A stretch of DNA of 64,000 bases from [Leptolyngbya] sp. JSC-1 (GTDB lineage: Bacteria; Cyanobacteriota; Cyanobacteriia; Elainellales; Elainellaceae): positions 50,042 through 114,041 of the forward strand of contig KL662192.1 of assembly GCA_000733415.1 (NCBI GenBank), read 5' to 3'. The translations under genes were made by a program, and so were the position numbers. The notes below the pieces were generated by a model that saw only the letters and a list, made by a program, of their open reading frames with translations, was not told where the DNA came from and searched no databases. Below are positions 43,785-53,209 of this stretch, one piece after another. Position 1 is the first letter of the stretch. Each line of letters starts with the position of its first letter.

Positions 43785-44954
43785 CTAGTAGCGAAAAACT
43801 GCCGCAATCGGGGCTTGATCAGGAACCGCTTCTGGTTCTACCGCGTACACAGTCCCTCCGTTCAGCAGCGTTTGTACAGCCGCAGCATTCAGCAGATCTT
43901 CGTCACCCGGTTCCGCTTCTGAGTGGAGGTGCAGTTCGTTCGCCTCTGGATCGAAACTGCCCCATTGCTGCATACCCAACGCTACAAACAGCTGATCAAT
44001 CCGCCCGTAGTAAGCACCAGCAATCGTTTCTTGCCAGTCCGTAGAAGCCTTTCCGGTTCCCGCTAGCTCATGATAGCGCTCAACCGCCGCTTTTTGCGCC
44101 TCGGTGTAGTAGGGTTCCACTACTGACCAAGCCTGCTCATGAATATCCTCAGGTTTGAGGACGCCAATATTTTCAACCGGCAAGATCAGATCCACCAAAT
44201 GTGGATAGGTATTGGCTTGCTGATAAAGCGGCAGAAGATATTCAACCCCAGCCAAAACCAGGGGAGCCTGCTCGTTATGCAAATATTTTTGCAGCCCTCG
44301 GTCTAACACATGGAAGAATTGCAGAATGTCCGACTGGGGTTCATCCTGATCGGGGCTACCCTGCCCATGAAAACTGCCTGCTTGTGGAAATGGGTTACTA
44401 GTGCCACCCTTCGATGTACTGATGCGGAATTGTCCCTCCTTTGCCGTTTCATCGTAGAGTAGCGCCGCCTCTATACTCGTGGGTATATCTTCTAGTTCAA
44501 TTTCTTGCATGCTGTAACGACTGCCTTCAAACAATCGCACCTGTTTTTGACTCAGAGCCAGGAGGAAGAATTTGCCATCGCCCGTCAACAGGGGCAGGAG
44601 AGGTTTGAGGTGAAAACGATCGCTAACAACCGCCAATTCGTCAAACGCCAGCGGCAGGCGATAATAGCGCAGAAACCCATCTGCCAGAAAAATCGCTAAT
44701 CCCTGACTTTGATGCTGCCAAAACTCATCCCTGTCCAACTCCAGGACGGGCTGCAATCGCTCTAGCACCTCAGTAGGACGCAACTGCTTCTGCTCTTCTA
44801 GTAAAGCCTCGGCCTGCTTGATCAAGTTCTTAAACCGAATCGGATTTTGTTGAACTTCAGCACCAGCTTGCACAGTTGGCATATAGAGAGAAATGCAGCA
44901 TCTGTGAGATTGCTCAACCAGTGCTTTAAATTCGTCAAGCGACAATAAACTCAT
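43785..44954 (-). CDS. Bacterial archaeo-eukaryotic release-factor-like protein (baeRF)
   Basis: A 389-residue protein of the baeRF group (family 3 or 7; CISLYMPTVQAGAEVQQNPIRFKNLIKQAE at the N-terminus, FLLALSQKQVRLFEGS, LVLAGVEYLLPLYQ and the C-terminal VQTLLNGGTVYAV). They resemble eRF1/Pelota and are often beside stress genes. The molecular role is not known. It is followed on the plus strand by stress-type genes. Confidence 0.8.
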   Translation of the reverse strand: MSLLSLDEFKALVEQSHRCCISLYMPTVQAGAEVQQNPIRFKNLIKQAEALLEEQKQLRPTEVLERLQPVLELDRDEFWQHQSQGLAIFLADGFLRYYRLPLAFDELAVVSDRFHLKPLLPLLTGDGKFFLLALSQKQVRLFEGSRYSMQEIELEDIPTSIEAALLYDETAKEGQFRISTSKGGTSNPFPQAGSFHGQGSPDQDEPQSDILQFFHVLDRGLQKYLHNEQAPLVLAGVEYLLPLYQQANTYPHLVDLILPVENIGVLKPEDIHEQAWSVVEPYYTEAQKAAVERYHELAGTGKASTDWQETIAGAYYGRIDQLFVALGMQQWGSFDPEANELHLHSEAEPGDEDLLNAAAVQTLLNGGTVYAVEPEAVPDQAPIAAVFRY

Positions 44955-45022
44955 AGCAAAACCTGTTCTAACCTAACTTTCTGACTCCTGAATCCTGTCC
45001 CTGATACCAGCGCTCAACGTGC

Positions 45023-45364
45023 TCACGCTTCATCCCGCCCATGCACTTCTGCTGGAGGGCTAGTCGCTTCAACAGCTGTGAACGGTTCTAGGATTCTGTA
45101 GGTATGGCTAACCCCTTTGGGAACCACCCAGGAACTACCCGGTTCCAGCAGCACCATTTGACCAGAAATGTGGAGTTCAGCGCGGCCTTGAATTACATAG
45201 CCAACAGTTTCGTAGTCCCGCTGAGTTTCCGGCTTGGGTTCACTGGGTTGTTCGTCGCGCCAAAGCCGCATTGAAACATGAATACCAGAAGCTAAATAAA
45301 TCTGCCCCATTTCACCTTTAGGGGAGGCATGGGAATCAATTTTGATCACGGTAGTATCTGCCAT
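45023..45364 (-). CDS. Cupin-domain protein
   Basis: A 113-residue single cupin (YVIQGRAELHISGQMVLLEPGSSWVVPKGVSHTYRIL) with a His in the second motif. Substrate unknown. It sits between the baeRF gene and a small hydrophilic protein; these three minus-strand genes may form a unit. SD-like GAGAGAACA. Confidence 0.85.
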   Translation of the reverse strand: MADTTVIKIDSHASPKGEMGQIYLASGIHVSMRLWRDEQPSEPKPETQRDYETVGYVIQGRAELHISGQMVLLEPGSSWVVPKGVSHTYRILEPFTAVEATSPPAEVHGRDEA

Positions 45365-45435
45365 TGTTCTCTCCTATGCATTCGCTTCTACATGTTCGCC
45401 TCTATAGGCGCGCTTTTATACTTCTGCTATCTATC

Positions 45436-45479
45436 CTGCTCAATCTCTGCTCAATCTCTGCCCAATCTCTGCTCAATCC
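45436..45479. repeat. 11-bp tandem repeat, 4 copies
   Basis: CTGCTCAATCT repeated four times (45436, 45447, 45458, 45469), with single-base changes. It fills the gap between the cupin gene and the 79-residue protein gene. A further exact 18-bp tandem pair (CTCATTCATGACATATCA) lies at 45874-45909. Confidence 0.88.
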
Positions 45480-45488
45480 GGCCTAGAG

Positions 45489-45728
45489 CTAAGCTTCTTC
45501 AGTTGCGGTATTGTCAGCTTGATTAACCCGTTCGGCTCCCTCACCCGTGCGTCTTCTGGCCTGGAGTGCTTGCTGATCCACAGCACCCGATTCAGGCTGA
45601 AATTCCTGCTGCTCCAGAGTATTAGGATCTTTTGCTTGCTGATTCACTCGTTGATTCAACTGTTCGGAGTTTTCAGCTTGGTTAGAATGGGCTGCACTAG
45701 GGTAAGCTGTATTAGCGGCGTCTGTCAT
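45489..45728 (-). CDS. Small hydrophilic, glutamine-rich protein
   Basis: A 79-residue protein rich in Gln, Asn, Ala and Glu, without hydrophobic segments; likely disordered. Such proteins often occur with general-stress genes in cyanobacteria. Function unknown. Confidence 0.6.
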   Translation of the reverse strand: MTDAANTAYPSAAHSNQAENSEQLNQRVNQQAKDPNTLEQQEFQPESGAVDQQALQARRRTGEGAERVNQADNTATEEA

Positions 45729-46377
45729 AATTGATTGTTTTTAGTCTTTTATTAGTGGACAAATTCTTAGTGGACAAATTCAAATTCACTGAAACGCTTT
45801 GTTTGCTGCTTTACTAGTAGCATCGATCCAATTTGACCATACTCCCGACTATACTCCTGTGTCTTACTCGCTGCTCATTCATGACATATCACTCATTCAT
45901 GACATATCAACCATTACACGGCAAATCAACCAGCGAATCATAACAGGAGCAAACCTTGCGTTTATTTTAAAAAGCAAATGCTTTCCGCCCCTCTATCGCT
46001 AGGAGTAAGAGATTCAATTGCTTGGCTCTAGAGTTATTTACTAAGGAGAGCAGTAAATGGTGAATAGTGTTTCGGGGTGGGGGGTGGGGGGTGGATGTTG
46101 ACTATAAAGCGCTCGGATTAGTAAGTAACGTCGTCTGAATAACATAAATACTTAATCCAAGTCATTTCCAAAGGCATACTAGGGCTAGGATCGACGAATT
46201 AGCATTTCACCCTTTTGATTGACCCCCTGAAGCGAAATAAAGATTTACATAGACAAGTACATGGCAATTCTGCGGTGTTGCGATTGCATGATTCCCGAGA
46301 CTGGAAGCATAAGCTGAAAGCACCGGATCAATGCTAAGGCGCGCGCCGCCTTCAGTTCCTCACTTTGTACTTATTAC
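45729..46377. other. Long intergenic stretch with repeats
   Basis: About 650 bases without a convincing gene. The open frame at 45799-46002 crosses the exact 18-bp tandem repeat and has no SD, so it is not called. A G-rich tract (GGGGTGG units, 46076-46096) is also present. Confidence 0.5.
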
Positions 46378-46485
46378 AGCCTTTTCCAGGCTAATGAAGT
46401 ACAAGAAATGGGGTGCAGGGCCGTGCCCCTGCGTAGGGGTTTCGCCCCCACACCCCTCGTACCTTACCAGAGTGGAAAAAGCTAT
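46378..46485. mobile_element. MITE-like palindromic element touching the SDR gene
   Basis: A non-coding stretch of imperfect inverted ends: CAGCCTTTTCCAGGCTAATG with GTACAAG on the left, and GGTACC-type sequence with AGAGTGGAAAAAGCT on the right (about 70 per cent match when inverted). Inside are CAGGGCCGTGCCCCTG and GGGG/CCCC pairs. A nested hairpin (46360-46409, TTGTACTT...AAGTACAA) overlaps the left end. It ends about five bases before the SDR start codon. Confidence 0.55.
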
Positions 46486-46490
46486 ATCTA

Positions 46491-47522
46491 ATGACTAACA
46501 TTCAGTTGAAGCCAATCTCTCAGCAGGTTGTGGCCCTAATTGGCGCTTCTAGCGGCATTGGTCGAGTCACGGCTCTAGAATTTGCCAAGCAGGGCGCAAA
46601 AGTAGTTGTATCGGCTCGCAGCGAATCGGGTTTAAATTCTCTAGTCGATGAAATCAAACAGCTCGGCGGCGAAGCAATCACGATTCCTGCTGATGTGGCT
46701 GACTATGAGCAGGTAAAAGCAGTTGCCGATAAAACGGTCAACCACTATGGCCGCCTAGACAGCTGGGTGCATTTAGCGGCAACGTCGGTATTTGCTAAGT
46801 TTGAGCAGTTGTCACCAGAAGAGTTTCGCCGGGTGATTGAGGTGAACTTGATGGGACAGGTCTATGGGGCAATGGTGGCCTTGCCCTATTTGCGGCAAGC
46901 AGGCCAGGGAGCACTGATCATGGTGTCCTCGGTTGAAGCGAGGCGATCGCTACCGTTACAAAGCCCCTACTCGGCATCAAAACACGGCATTGAAGGTTTC
47001 CTGGATTCGCTGCGGGTAGAGCTACAGCATGACAATATTCCAGTTAGCGTTACTAACGTGATGCCCGCTACTATCAACACACCATTCTACAATAAGGGCT
47101 TAACCAAGCTAGGAGTAAAGCCGACCGGCGTTCCCCCCTACTATCAACCCGATTTAGTTGCCAGGGCAATTCTGCATGTAGCTGAGCATCCTACCCGCGA
47201 CATTATTGTCGGAGATGTAGGCCGCGTACTGGATGTGATGCAAAAAATTTCGCCCCACCTGGTCGATTGGGTGTTGCAAACTATTGCAATTGAAGGGCAA
47301 CACACTCAAACTCCCAAGCAGGAAACCGATCCCAACAACCTGTACAGTTCCATTGAAGACCCAAGCTACAACCGGGCAGAAGGCGACTACAGCAATCTAG
47401 CCATTCCCAGCTTCCTCGATTGGTTTGATTGGCACCCCACTGCTAAATGGGGCGTAGCGGCAGGTCTAGGCGCATTGCTGCTGTTGACAACCCAAGCGTT
47501 CAAAGATAACGACACTGCCTAG
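46491..47522 (+). CDS. SDR-family oxidoreductase
   Basis: A 343-residue short-chain dehydrogenase: NAD(P)-binding GASSGIG and catalytic S-Y-K (SSVEARRSLPLQSPYSASKHG). The C-terminal extension ends in a hydrophobic segment (WGVAAGLGALLLLTTQAF) and may anchor the protein. No SD; a MITE-like element ends just before the start. Substrate unknown; probable partner of the following SRPBCC and dehydrogenase genes. Confidence 0.9.
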   Translation: MTNIQLKPISQQVVALIGASSGIGRVTALEFAKQGAKVVVSARSESGLNSLVDEIKQLGGEAITIPADVADYEQVKAVADKTVNHYGRLDSWVHLAATSVFAKFEQLSPEEFRRVIEVNLMGQVYGAMVALPYLRQAGQGALIMVSSVEARRSLPLQSPYSASKHGIEGFLDSLRVELQHDNIPVSVTNVMPATINTPFYNKGLTKLGVKPTGVPPYYQPDLVARAILHVAEHPTRDIIVGDVGRVLDVMQKISPHLVDWVLQTIAIEGQHTQTPKQETDPNNLYSSIEDPSYNRAEGDYSNLAIPSFLDWFDWHPTAKWGVAAGLGALLLLTTQAFKDNDTA

Positions 47523-47588
47523 AATGCCGAATCCACAGGCGTTCAAATTATTAGATCAATATTAGATCAATAGATCAGGAGAAGAATC

Positions 47589-48284
47589 ATGGAAGAAACC
47601 GTTCATTCAAACCCAGAGCAACCCCAATCGCTGGGTGATGCAGAACGTTGGAGCTCGCTGATTACCGGAGGCGCAATGGTGCTGCTGGGGCTGCGGCAAC
47701 GTTCGCTGAGGGGCGCATTGATGGCGCTAGCGGGCGGTGGTCTGGTGTATCACGGCGCGAAAGGGCAGCAGGGGTTAGCCGAAAAAGTGGCGGAAACCGC
47801 CGGACTAGACCAGAGCGTTCGGGTCGAGAGGACCGTTACGATTGTTAACAGAACCCCCGAAGAACTGTACCGCTTCTGGCGCAATTTTGAAAACTTGCCT
47901 ACGTTTATGAGGCACCTGAAATCGGTAACGGTGATCAACCACACTCGCTCCCACTGGATTGCAAATGCGCCAATGGGCAACTCGGTGGAGTGGGATGCCG
48001 AAATTATCACCGAACAAGAAAACCGTTTGATTGCCTGGACTTCGGTAGAAGGAGCCGATGTGGATAACTCCGGGTTTGTGCGATTCCAACCCGGTCCACA
48101 GGGGCGTGGCACAGAGGTCAAGGTCGTGATGGAATACAAACCGCCGGCTGGAATTGTTGGCGCTACGCTAGCAAAACTGTTTGGCGAAGAACCAGAACAG
48201 CAAATTAGCGATGATCTGCATCGATTCAAAATGCTGATGGAGGCCGGTGAAATTGCCACGACGGATGGGCAGCCAATGGGGTAG
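47589..48284 (+). CDS. SRPBCC-family protein with N-terminal membrane segment
   Basis: A 231-residue protein: a hydrophobic part near residues 22-60 (ITGGAMVLLGLRQRSLRGALMALAGGGLVYHG), then a polyketide-cyclase-like SRPBCC domain (VERTVTIVNRTPEELYRFWRNFENLPTFMRHLKSV). This form is common beside SDR and zinc-dehydrogenase genes in stress-type operons. SD: CAGGAGAAGAATC. Ligand unknown. Confidence 0.88.
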   Translation: MEETVHSNPEQPQSLGDAERWSSLITGGAMVLLGLRQRSLRGALMALAGGGLVYHGAKGQQGLAEKVAETAGLDQSVRVERTVTIVNRTPEELYRFWRNFENLPTFMRHLKSVTVINHTRSHWIANAPMGNSVEWDAEIITEQENRLIAWTSVEGADVDNSGFVRFQPGPQGRGTEVKVVMEYKPPAGIVGATLAKLFGEEPEQQISDDLHRFKMLMEAGEIATTDGQPMG

Positions 48285-48348
48285 TACTAATTTTCAATTG
48301 CTAAAAGTTCAGTTTCTACAAAAATTTAATACCGAAGGAGAATCATTA

Positions 48349-49518
48349 ATGAAAGCAGTATGCTGGCATGGCGCGATGGATATGCGGGTTGAAACCGTTC
48401 CCGATCCAAAGTTGCTCAACTCTCGCGATGCAATTGTCAAAATTACATCTACCGCCATTTGTGGCTCAGATATTCACATCTATGATGGCTTTATTCCCAC
48501 GATGAAGCCTGGCGATATTGTCGGACATGAGTTCATGGGTGAAGTCGTGGAAGTGGGTCGCGACGTGAAGCGGCTGAAGGTAGGCGACCGGGTTGTCGTG
48601 CCGTTTCCGATTTCCTGCGGTCAGTGTTTCTTCTGCAAATCCGATCTATGGTCACTCTGCGACAATTCTAATCCCAATGCCTGGATGGCTGAGAAACTTT
48701 ACGGTCATTCTCCGGCAGCTCTGTTCGGCTATTCCCATTTGTTCGGCGGCTATGCAGGCGGACAGGCCGAGTATGCGCGGGTACCCTTTGCCGATGTCGG
48801 ACCAATCAAAATCCCAGACGGTTTAACAGATGATCAGGTGCTGTTCCTCAGCGATATTCTTCCCACAGGCTACATGGCAGCAGAAAACTGCAACATCAAG
48901 CCTGGTGACATCGTAGCGGTTTGGGGCTGCGGTCCGGTCGGGTTGTTTGCAATCAAAAGCGCAGTTTTACTTGGTGCCGAACGGGTGATTGCCATTGACC
49001 GGATTCCAGAACGCTTGAAGATGGCGCAGGAGTACGGTGGGGCAGAAATTATCAACTATGAAGAAGTTGACACCGGAGAAGCGCTGAAGGAAATGACCGG
49101 CGGACGTGGTCCGGATGCCTGTATTGATGCAGTTGGCCTGGAAGCCCACGGCATGGGGTTAGAAGGATTTTACGATAAGGTGAAACAAGCAGTACGGCTG
49201 GAAACCGATCGTCCTAATGTGTTTCGTCAGGCGATTGTAGCTTGCCGCAAGGGAGGCGTCGTGTCCTTGGCTGGCGTCTATGGCGGCTTTCTGGATAAGA
49301 TCCCGATGGGAGCGGCCTTTAACAAAGGGCTGACGTTTAAGATGGGTCAAACCCACGTGCAAAAGTATTTAGGTCCGCTGCTGGAACGGATTCAAAACGG
49401 TGAAATTGATCCGTCGCTGATCATTACTCACCATTTGCCACTAGCCGAAGCTCCCCACGGTTACGACATTTTCAAGCACAAAAAGGAGAACTGCATCAAG
49501 GTGGTACTGAAGCCCTAG
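48349..49518 (+). CDS. Zinc-dependent alcohol (formaldehyde-type) dehydrogenase
   Basis: A 389-residue enzyme of the glutathione-independent formaldehyde dehydrogenase-like group: CGSDIHIYDG, GHEFMGEV, structural cysteines in CGQCFFCKSDLWSLCD, and nucleotide-binding WGCGPVG. The ATG at 48349 has a clear SD (CGAAGGAGAATC); the frame upstream overlaps the SRPBCC gene and is not used. Third gene of an SDR-SRPBCC-ADH group. Confidence 0.92.
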   Translation: MKAVCWHGAMDMRVETVPDPKLLNSRDAIVKITSTAICGSDIHIYDGFIPTMKPGDIVGHEFMGEVVEVGRDVKRLKVGDRVVVPFPISCGQCFFCKSDLWSLCDNSNPNAWMAEKLYGHSPAALFGYSHLFGGYAGGQAEYARVPFADVGPIKIPDGLTDDQVLFLSDILPTGYMAAENCNIKPGDIVAVWGCGPVGLFAIKSAVLLGAERVIAIDRIPERLKMAQEYGGAEIINYEEVDTGEALKEMTGGRGPDACIDAVGLEAHGMGLEGFYDKVKQAVRLETDRPNVFRQAIVACRKGGVVSLAGVYGGFLDKIPMGAAFNKGLTFKMGQTHVQKYLGPLLERIQNGEIDPSLIITHHLPLAEAPHGYDIFKHKKENCIKVVLKP

Positions 49519-49530
49519 GATGGGATTGCC

Positions 49531-49662
49531 AGGACTTACGCATTTGCCCCCTTTTCTAGGATGCCCGCAGGGCTATAATCCTCCAATTCTGGGGGACTTC
49601 CAATCTGTTCCCCCCAGATTTGGGGGGCTAGGGGGCAGAAATTGCTAAGCTGCGTAAGTCCT
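49531..49662. mobile_element. MITE-like element with 12-bp terminal inverted repeats
   Basis: A 132-base element bounded by AGGACTTACGCA (49531-49542) and its exact reverse complement (49651-49662). The core (GCAGGGCTATAATCC, then paired CCCCCC/GGGGGG runs and GGCTAGGGGG) is very similar to the core of the element at 34604-34772, but the ends are unrelated. It lies 12 bases after the dehydrogenase stop. Confidence 0.8.
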
Positions 49663-49707
49663 AGTTGCTATAGTTGATCGTGCAAACGAATCAAACAGGA
49701 GCAGCCT

Positions 49708-50919
49708 ATGGCCTCAGTGGTGATTGTAGGAGCGGGTCCGGCTGGCACCACCTTGGCCTATCTACTGGCGCAGCGCGGGATTGAGGTGACGTTGGTTGAG
49801 GCGGCGGCCAACTTTGAGCGTGTCTTTCGCGGCGAAGGGTTGATGCCCGGTGGTCTGTATGCCCTAGAGCAAATGGGTTTATTCGATCTGCTGGACCAAA
49901 TTCCCTGCCGCCAACTTCACGCCTGGGAGTTTGTTGTCGATGACCGAACGGTACTACATGTGAACGAACCCACCGATCTGGGCCGCTACCGTCCCACGAT
50001 CATTCCCCAACCCGCTTTTCTATCTGCGGTAGTGGAGCGAGCGCAAGCGTTTCCGTCCTTTCGGTTTCTGCACGGCACAGTGCAGGCATTGACACAAGAG
50101 GCGGACCGCGTGCAGGGCGTTGTGGTGCGGCAGGCCGACCAGGAAATTGAGCTGGAGGCTACGCTGGTGATGGGGGCCGATGGGCGGGGTTCTACGGTGC
50201 GACGCTTGGCTAACCTGCCGCTGCAAAAACTCGACTACGATGCAGATGTGCTGTGGCTGCGGCTGCCGGTGCCTCTGCCCGATCCCAGCCAGCGTTCTGT
50301 ATTCTATGGCTTCATTTGCGGTTCCGAAAGTCTGGGAGCCTATACCTCCTGGGATGACAGCCTCAAGTTTGCCTACTTGGTCCCGCGAGGCCAGTCACTC
50401 GACAGCAAACCTATCGACTGGCCGACTCGCTTAGCTGAAATTGCGCCCGACTGGATAGTAGACCATATTCGGACTCATGCTGAAGCGCTAGAAGCCCCTA
50501 TCCCGCTAAAAGTGGTGTTTGGCCGCTGTCCGCAGTGGTTTCAGCCCGGTGTGCTGCTGATCGGCGATGCAGCTCATCCAATGGCTCCGATTCGCGCTCA
50601 AGGGATCAACCTAGCGCTGCGGGATGTGATTGTGACGGCGAATCATCTAATTCCACTGCTGCGAACCAACGCAACTCCAGAGCAGTTCGACCAAGCGATG
50701 CAAAGAATTCAAGCCGAACGTCAGCCGGAAATTGTTCGTTGTCAAAACCTCCAGTCTAGCGAACAGCAGCTCGCCACTCGCCTTTGTCAATCATCGATCT
50801 TGCGAGGACTGTTGACCCAACTCTCGCCCTTGGTTCGACCTGTAATCGAAAGAGGCTGGTTGGCGCGGCAAAAGCATTTGCGGTTTGGGTTAAAGCCAGT
50901 GGTCCTGGCGGTGGAATGA
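49708..50919 (+). CDS. FAD-dependent monooxygenase
   Basis: A 403-residue class A flavoprotein monooxygenase: GAGPAGTTLAYLLAQRGIEVTLVEA, the DG-type motif GADGRGSTVR, and the GD motif LLIGDAAHPMAPIRAQGINLALRD. Substrate probably an aromatic or polyketide-like compound, unproven. SD: CAGGAGCAGCCT. It is convergent with the broken regulator at 50970. Confidence 0.9.
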   Translation: MASVVIVGAGPAGTTLAYLLAQRGIEVTLVEAAANFERVFRGEGLMPGGLYALEQMGLFDLLDQIPCRQLHAWEFVVDDRTVLHVNEPTDLGRYRPTIIPQPAFLSAVVERAQAFPSFRFLHGTVQALTQEADRVQGVVVRQADQEIELEATLVMGADGRGSTVRRLANLPLQKLDYDADVLWLRLPVPLPDPSQRSVFYGFICGSESLGAYTSWDDSLKFAYLVPRGQSLDSKPIDWPTRLAEIAPDWIVDHIRTHAEALEAPIPLKVVFGRCPQWFQPGVLLIGDAAHPMAPIRAQGINLALRDVIVTANHLIPLLRTNATPEQFDQAMQRIQAERQPEIVRCQNLQSSEQQLATRLCQSSILRGLLTQLSPLVRPVIERGWLARQKHLRFGLKPVVLAVE

Positions 50920-50969
50920 TTACACTGTCCACTCTTCACACACGAGCTGAGCAAGTTCGCAAAGATCGG

Positions 50970-52977
50970 CTAGAATCCATCGAAGCGATAACCAACCCCA
51001 GTAACTGTAGTAATCGCAGAAGCATAATGTTTGAGTTTTTTACGAAGTGATCGAACAATCGAGTCCACTACATTACTACCGCCCTCGTAGTCGTAGCCCC
51101 AAACCTCTTCTAGCAATGTCATGCGGCTGACAGCTGTGCCAGGGCTGGTGTAAAGGTAATGCATCACCCCATATTCCAGCGGCGTTAGAGGAATGCGCTC
51201 ACCCTCCATGACCAAAGCATGGCCTGCAGCATCAAAAATCTGGGGCGATAAAATCTGAGAGAATTGGGAAGCGTTGACATCGGGAATTGCTTGGTCCGTG
51301 GCATCTTGTTCTATAGCACCATACCGGGCATCGACTAACCCCGCTAACCAGCCCATCACCTGCTGCGAGCCAAAGTCTAGCTGGTAGGAATAATAAACCT
51401 CTCCATCGAGTTGGATTCCTTGATCCAGAGGACGAAACCCCAAGCGCTCCACAATCGGTCCCTGCTCATCCACACTGCGAAAGACAATGTAGACCCGCCG
51501 CAGAGTATCCAGGTGCTCCAGATAGAGGCGCTTGGCATCGAGCCAGCAGGCGGCCTGAATTTGAGACAAGGCTTCTCCAGTATGCTTGCCCAAGGCGCGA
51601 CGAATAAAAAAGACTCGTTGACCGTCCGGTACCGGATTGGACTGCAACTCCTGCCACCAACTGTGGGTTATGGGGTCTGCCAATAACAACTCAGACGGCA
51701 CTTGAGTCGGATCAAAGACCTGAGAAAAGCCAACCAGTTCATTCTGCTGGTCCCGCGCCGACCTAAAGACTGTTGGTACCTGCTGCCACCAATCCTGTAA
51801 GCGAGCGACAGACTGAGCACCCTCATGGCTACGGGCAATCGCCAAAATCCCTGCTCCATCTTCGGTTTTGGCAGGTTCTACGGCAATGGCATGAGCATTG
51901 GGCGGAAAGAAGGCATCTCGCACCATGGGATGTTCAATCAAGTAGAGCATATCTGCCGTGTAGCGCCAGCGATGATTTTTCCCTGCGATCACCCATTCTT
52001 GGCGGAGTTGTTGCCAAGCGCGACGGCGGTACATGTGGTACTTGCCTGGATCCGTTGCCTGTAAGAAACCGCTAATAGCCTGACGCACCAAATCATGCAG
52101 CACCAATCCATCTCGACTTAGTTCGACGAAGGGCAACTGCAACAAGTGCTCATAGGCTTCATTTTCCGGGATGTTGGGCACCATAGCAGCCAGTAGCGAT
52201 CGGGTTGTGCGGCGCACCACTGAAGCAGCTTCTAACACCTGACGGGTTATCGGATCCTGCGCGTCCTGCAAATAGACCCGCGCCAATTCACCAACAACAT
52301 GAGTGCCTGTCAATTCAGCAATGCTTAAGTCAGGCCGTTCGGCCAGAGCTGCCGCCGCCAGTTTAAGGGCAAGGGGATGACCCTGAGCAAAACGGTTGAT
52401 CAAGGGAATTCTGTTTGGCTGAACAGCGGCCTGCTGAAGTAGAGTCGTTGCCGCGGCCTCATCTAGTGGCTCTAGGATGAGATGCTGGCATAGCCCCTGC
52501 CAACCGGGAGCCGTTAGCCAAGCTGCAACTGGGGCTTCCCGACCAAAGAAGAAGAGCCGCACATGATCTGGCAACGCAGGCACAAACACATTCCGCAACC
52601 AGCCATCCAGCAGGCGAAATAGCTCGTAGGTATCAAAGCTGAGCACAACTGGTTGACCGAGGGAATCGATGATCGGGCCAATTTCGCTCATATGGTTGCA
52701 AGATTGTTCGCAGAGTTGCCCTAGAGCTGCTAATACTCCCTGCTCCGTAGGCTGAATAGCTCGACAATCGAATGCCAAAACGGGGATGTTTTGAGCTTGC
52801 AACTGTTGCACAAAAGCCTTCATGAGCGTGGATTTACCAATGCCCCCAACTCCCCGAAATGAAAGTCACTAACGGCCCATCTTGTTCTAAGGCTTGCCAG
52901 AGGGTTGCCAGCTCGATAGAGCGCCCCACAAATCCCTGCTGTGCCCGTTGACGGATGCGTTCTTGAATCGTCGGCAT
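50970..52977 (-). pseudogene. STAND-type ATPase with C-terminal winged helix, frameshifted in the P-loop
   Basis: The gene starts at an ATG at 52977 with a strong SD (AAGGAGGGAGCG) and codes IQERIRQRAQQGFVGRSIELATLWQALEQ (about 40 residues), then stops at a TAA (52834-52836). The other frame continues from the Walker A motif (GVGGIGKSTLMKAF) to 50970: about 630 residues, with an AAA/NB-ARC ATPase and middle part, ending in an OmpR-type winged helix (PLTPLEYGVMHYLY, RSLRKKLKHY). One extra base in the C-run at 52852-52855 explains the shift; removing it restores ISGVGGIGKST. It resembles AfsR/SARP-like regulators with the DNA-binding domain at the C-terminus. The rest is otherwise intact. Confidence 0.8.
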
Positions 52978-53053
52978 CGCTCCCTCCTTGCTTACAGCTA
53001 CACCATTCTTCTCGGCTTAGCGCTGACCCAGCCTCACCTCACAGCGCTACTTG

Positions 53054-53098
53054 TAAGTAAAGTTCATTTAAGTGAAGTCCATCTAAGTGAAGTTCACC
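53054..53098. repeat. 15-bp tandem repeat, 3 copies, between divergent genes
   Basis: TAAGTGAAGT(T/C)CAT(T/C)-type units at 53054, 53069 and 53084, in the gap between the ATPase regulator (start 52977) and the monooxygenase gene (start 53210). Direct repeats are the usual form of operator for OmpR-type winged helices, such as that of the neighbouring regulator. Confidence 0.85.
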
Positions 53099-53209
53099 AT
53101 TCTTCATCATCGTTTTCTCATCAAATGATCATGCCTTGATCACCCCTTCGCTTGAGCACCCTGCCAGGATAGTAAGTGTAATCACAAACCCACCAATGAG
53201 GCCGCCAAG

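Noticed and set aside
45799..46002. 67-codon frame in a repeat-rich gap
   Set aside because: It crosses an exact 18-bp tandem repeat, has no SD and no family features.
47750..48259. 169-codon minus-strand frame inside the SRPBCC gene
   Set aside because: It is an antisense shadow; the plus-strand protein has clear domains and an SD.
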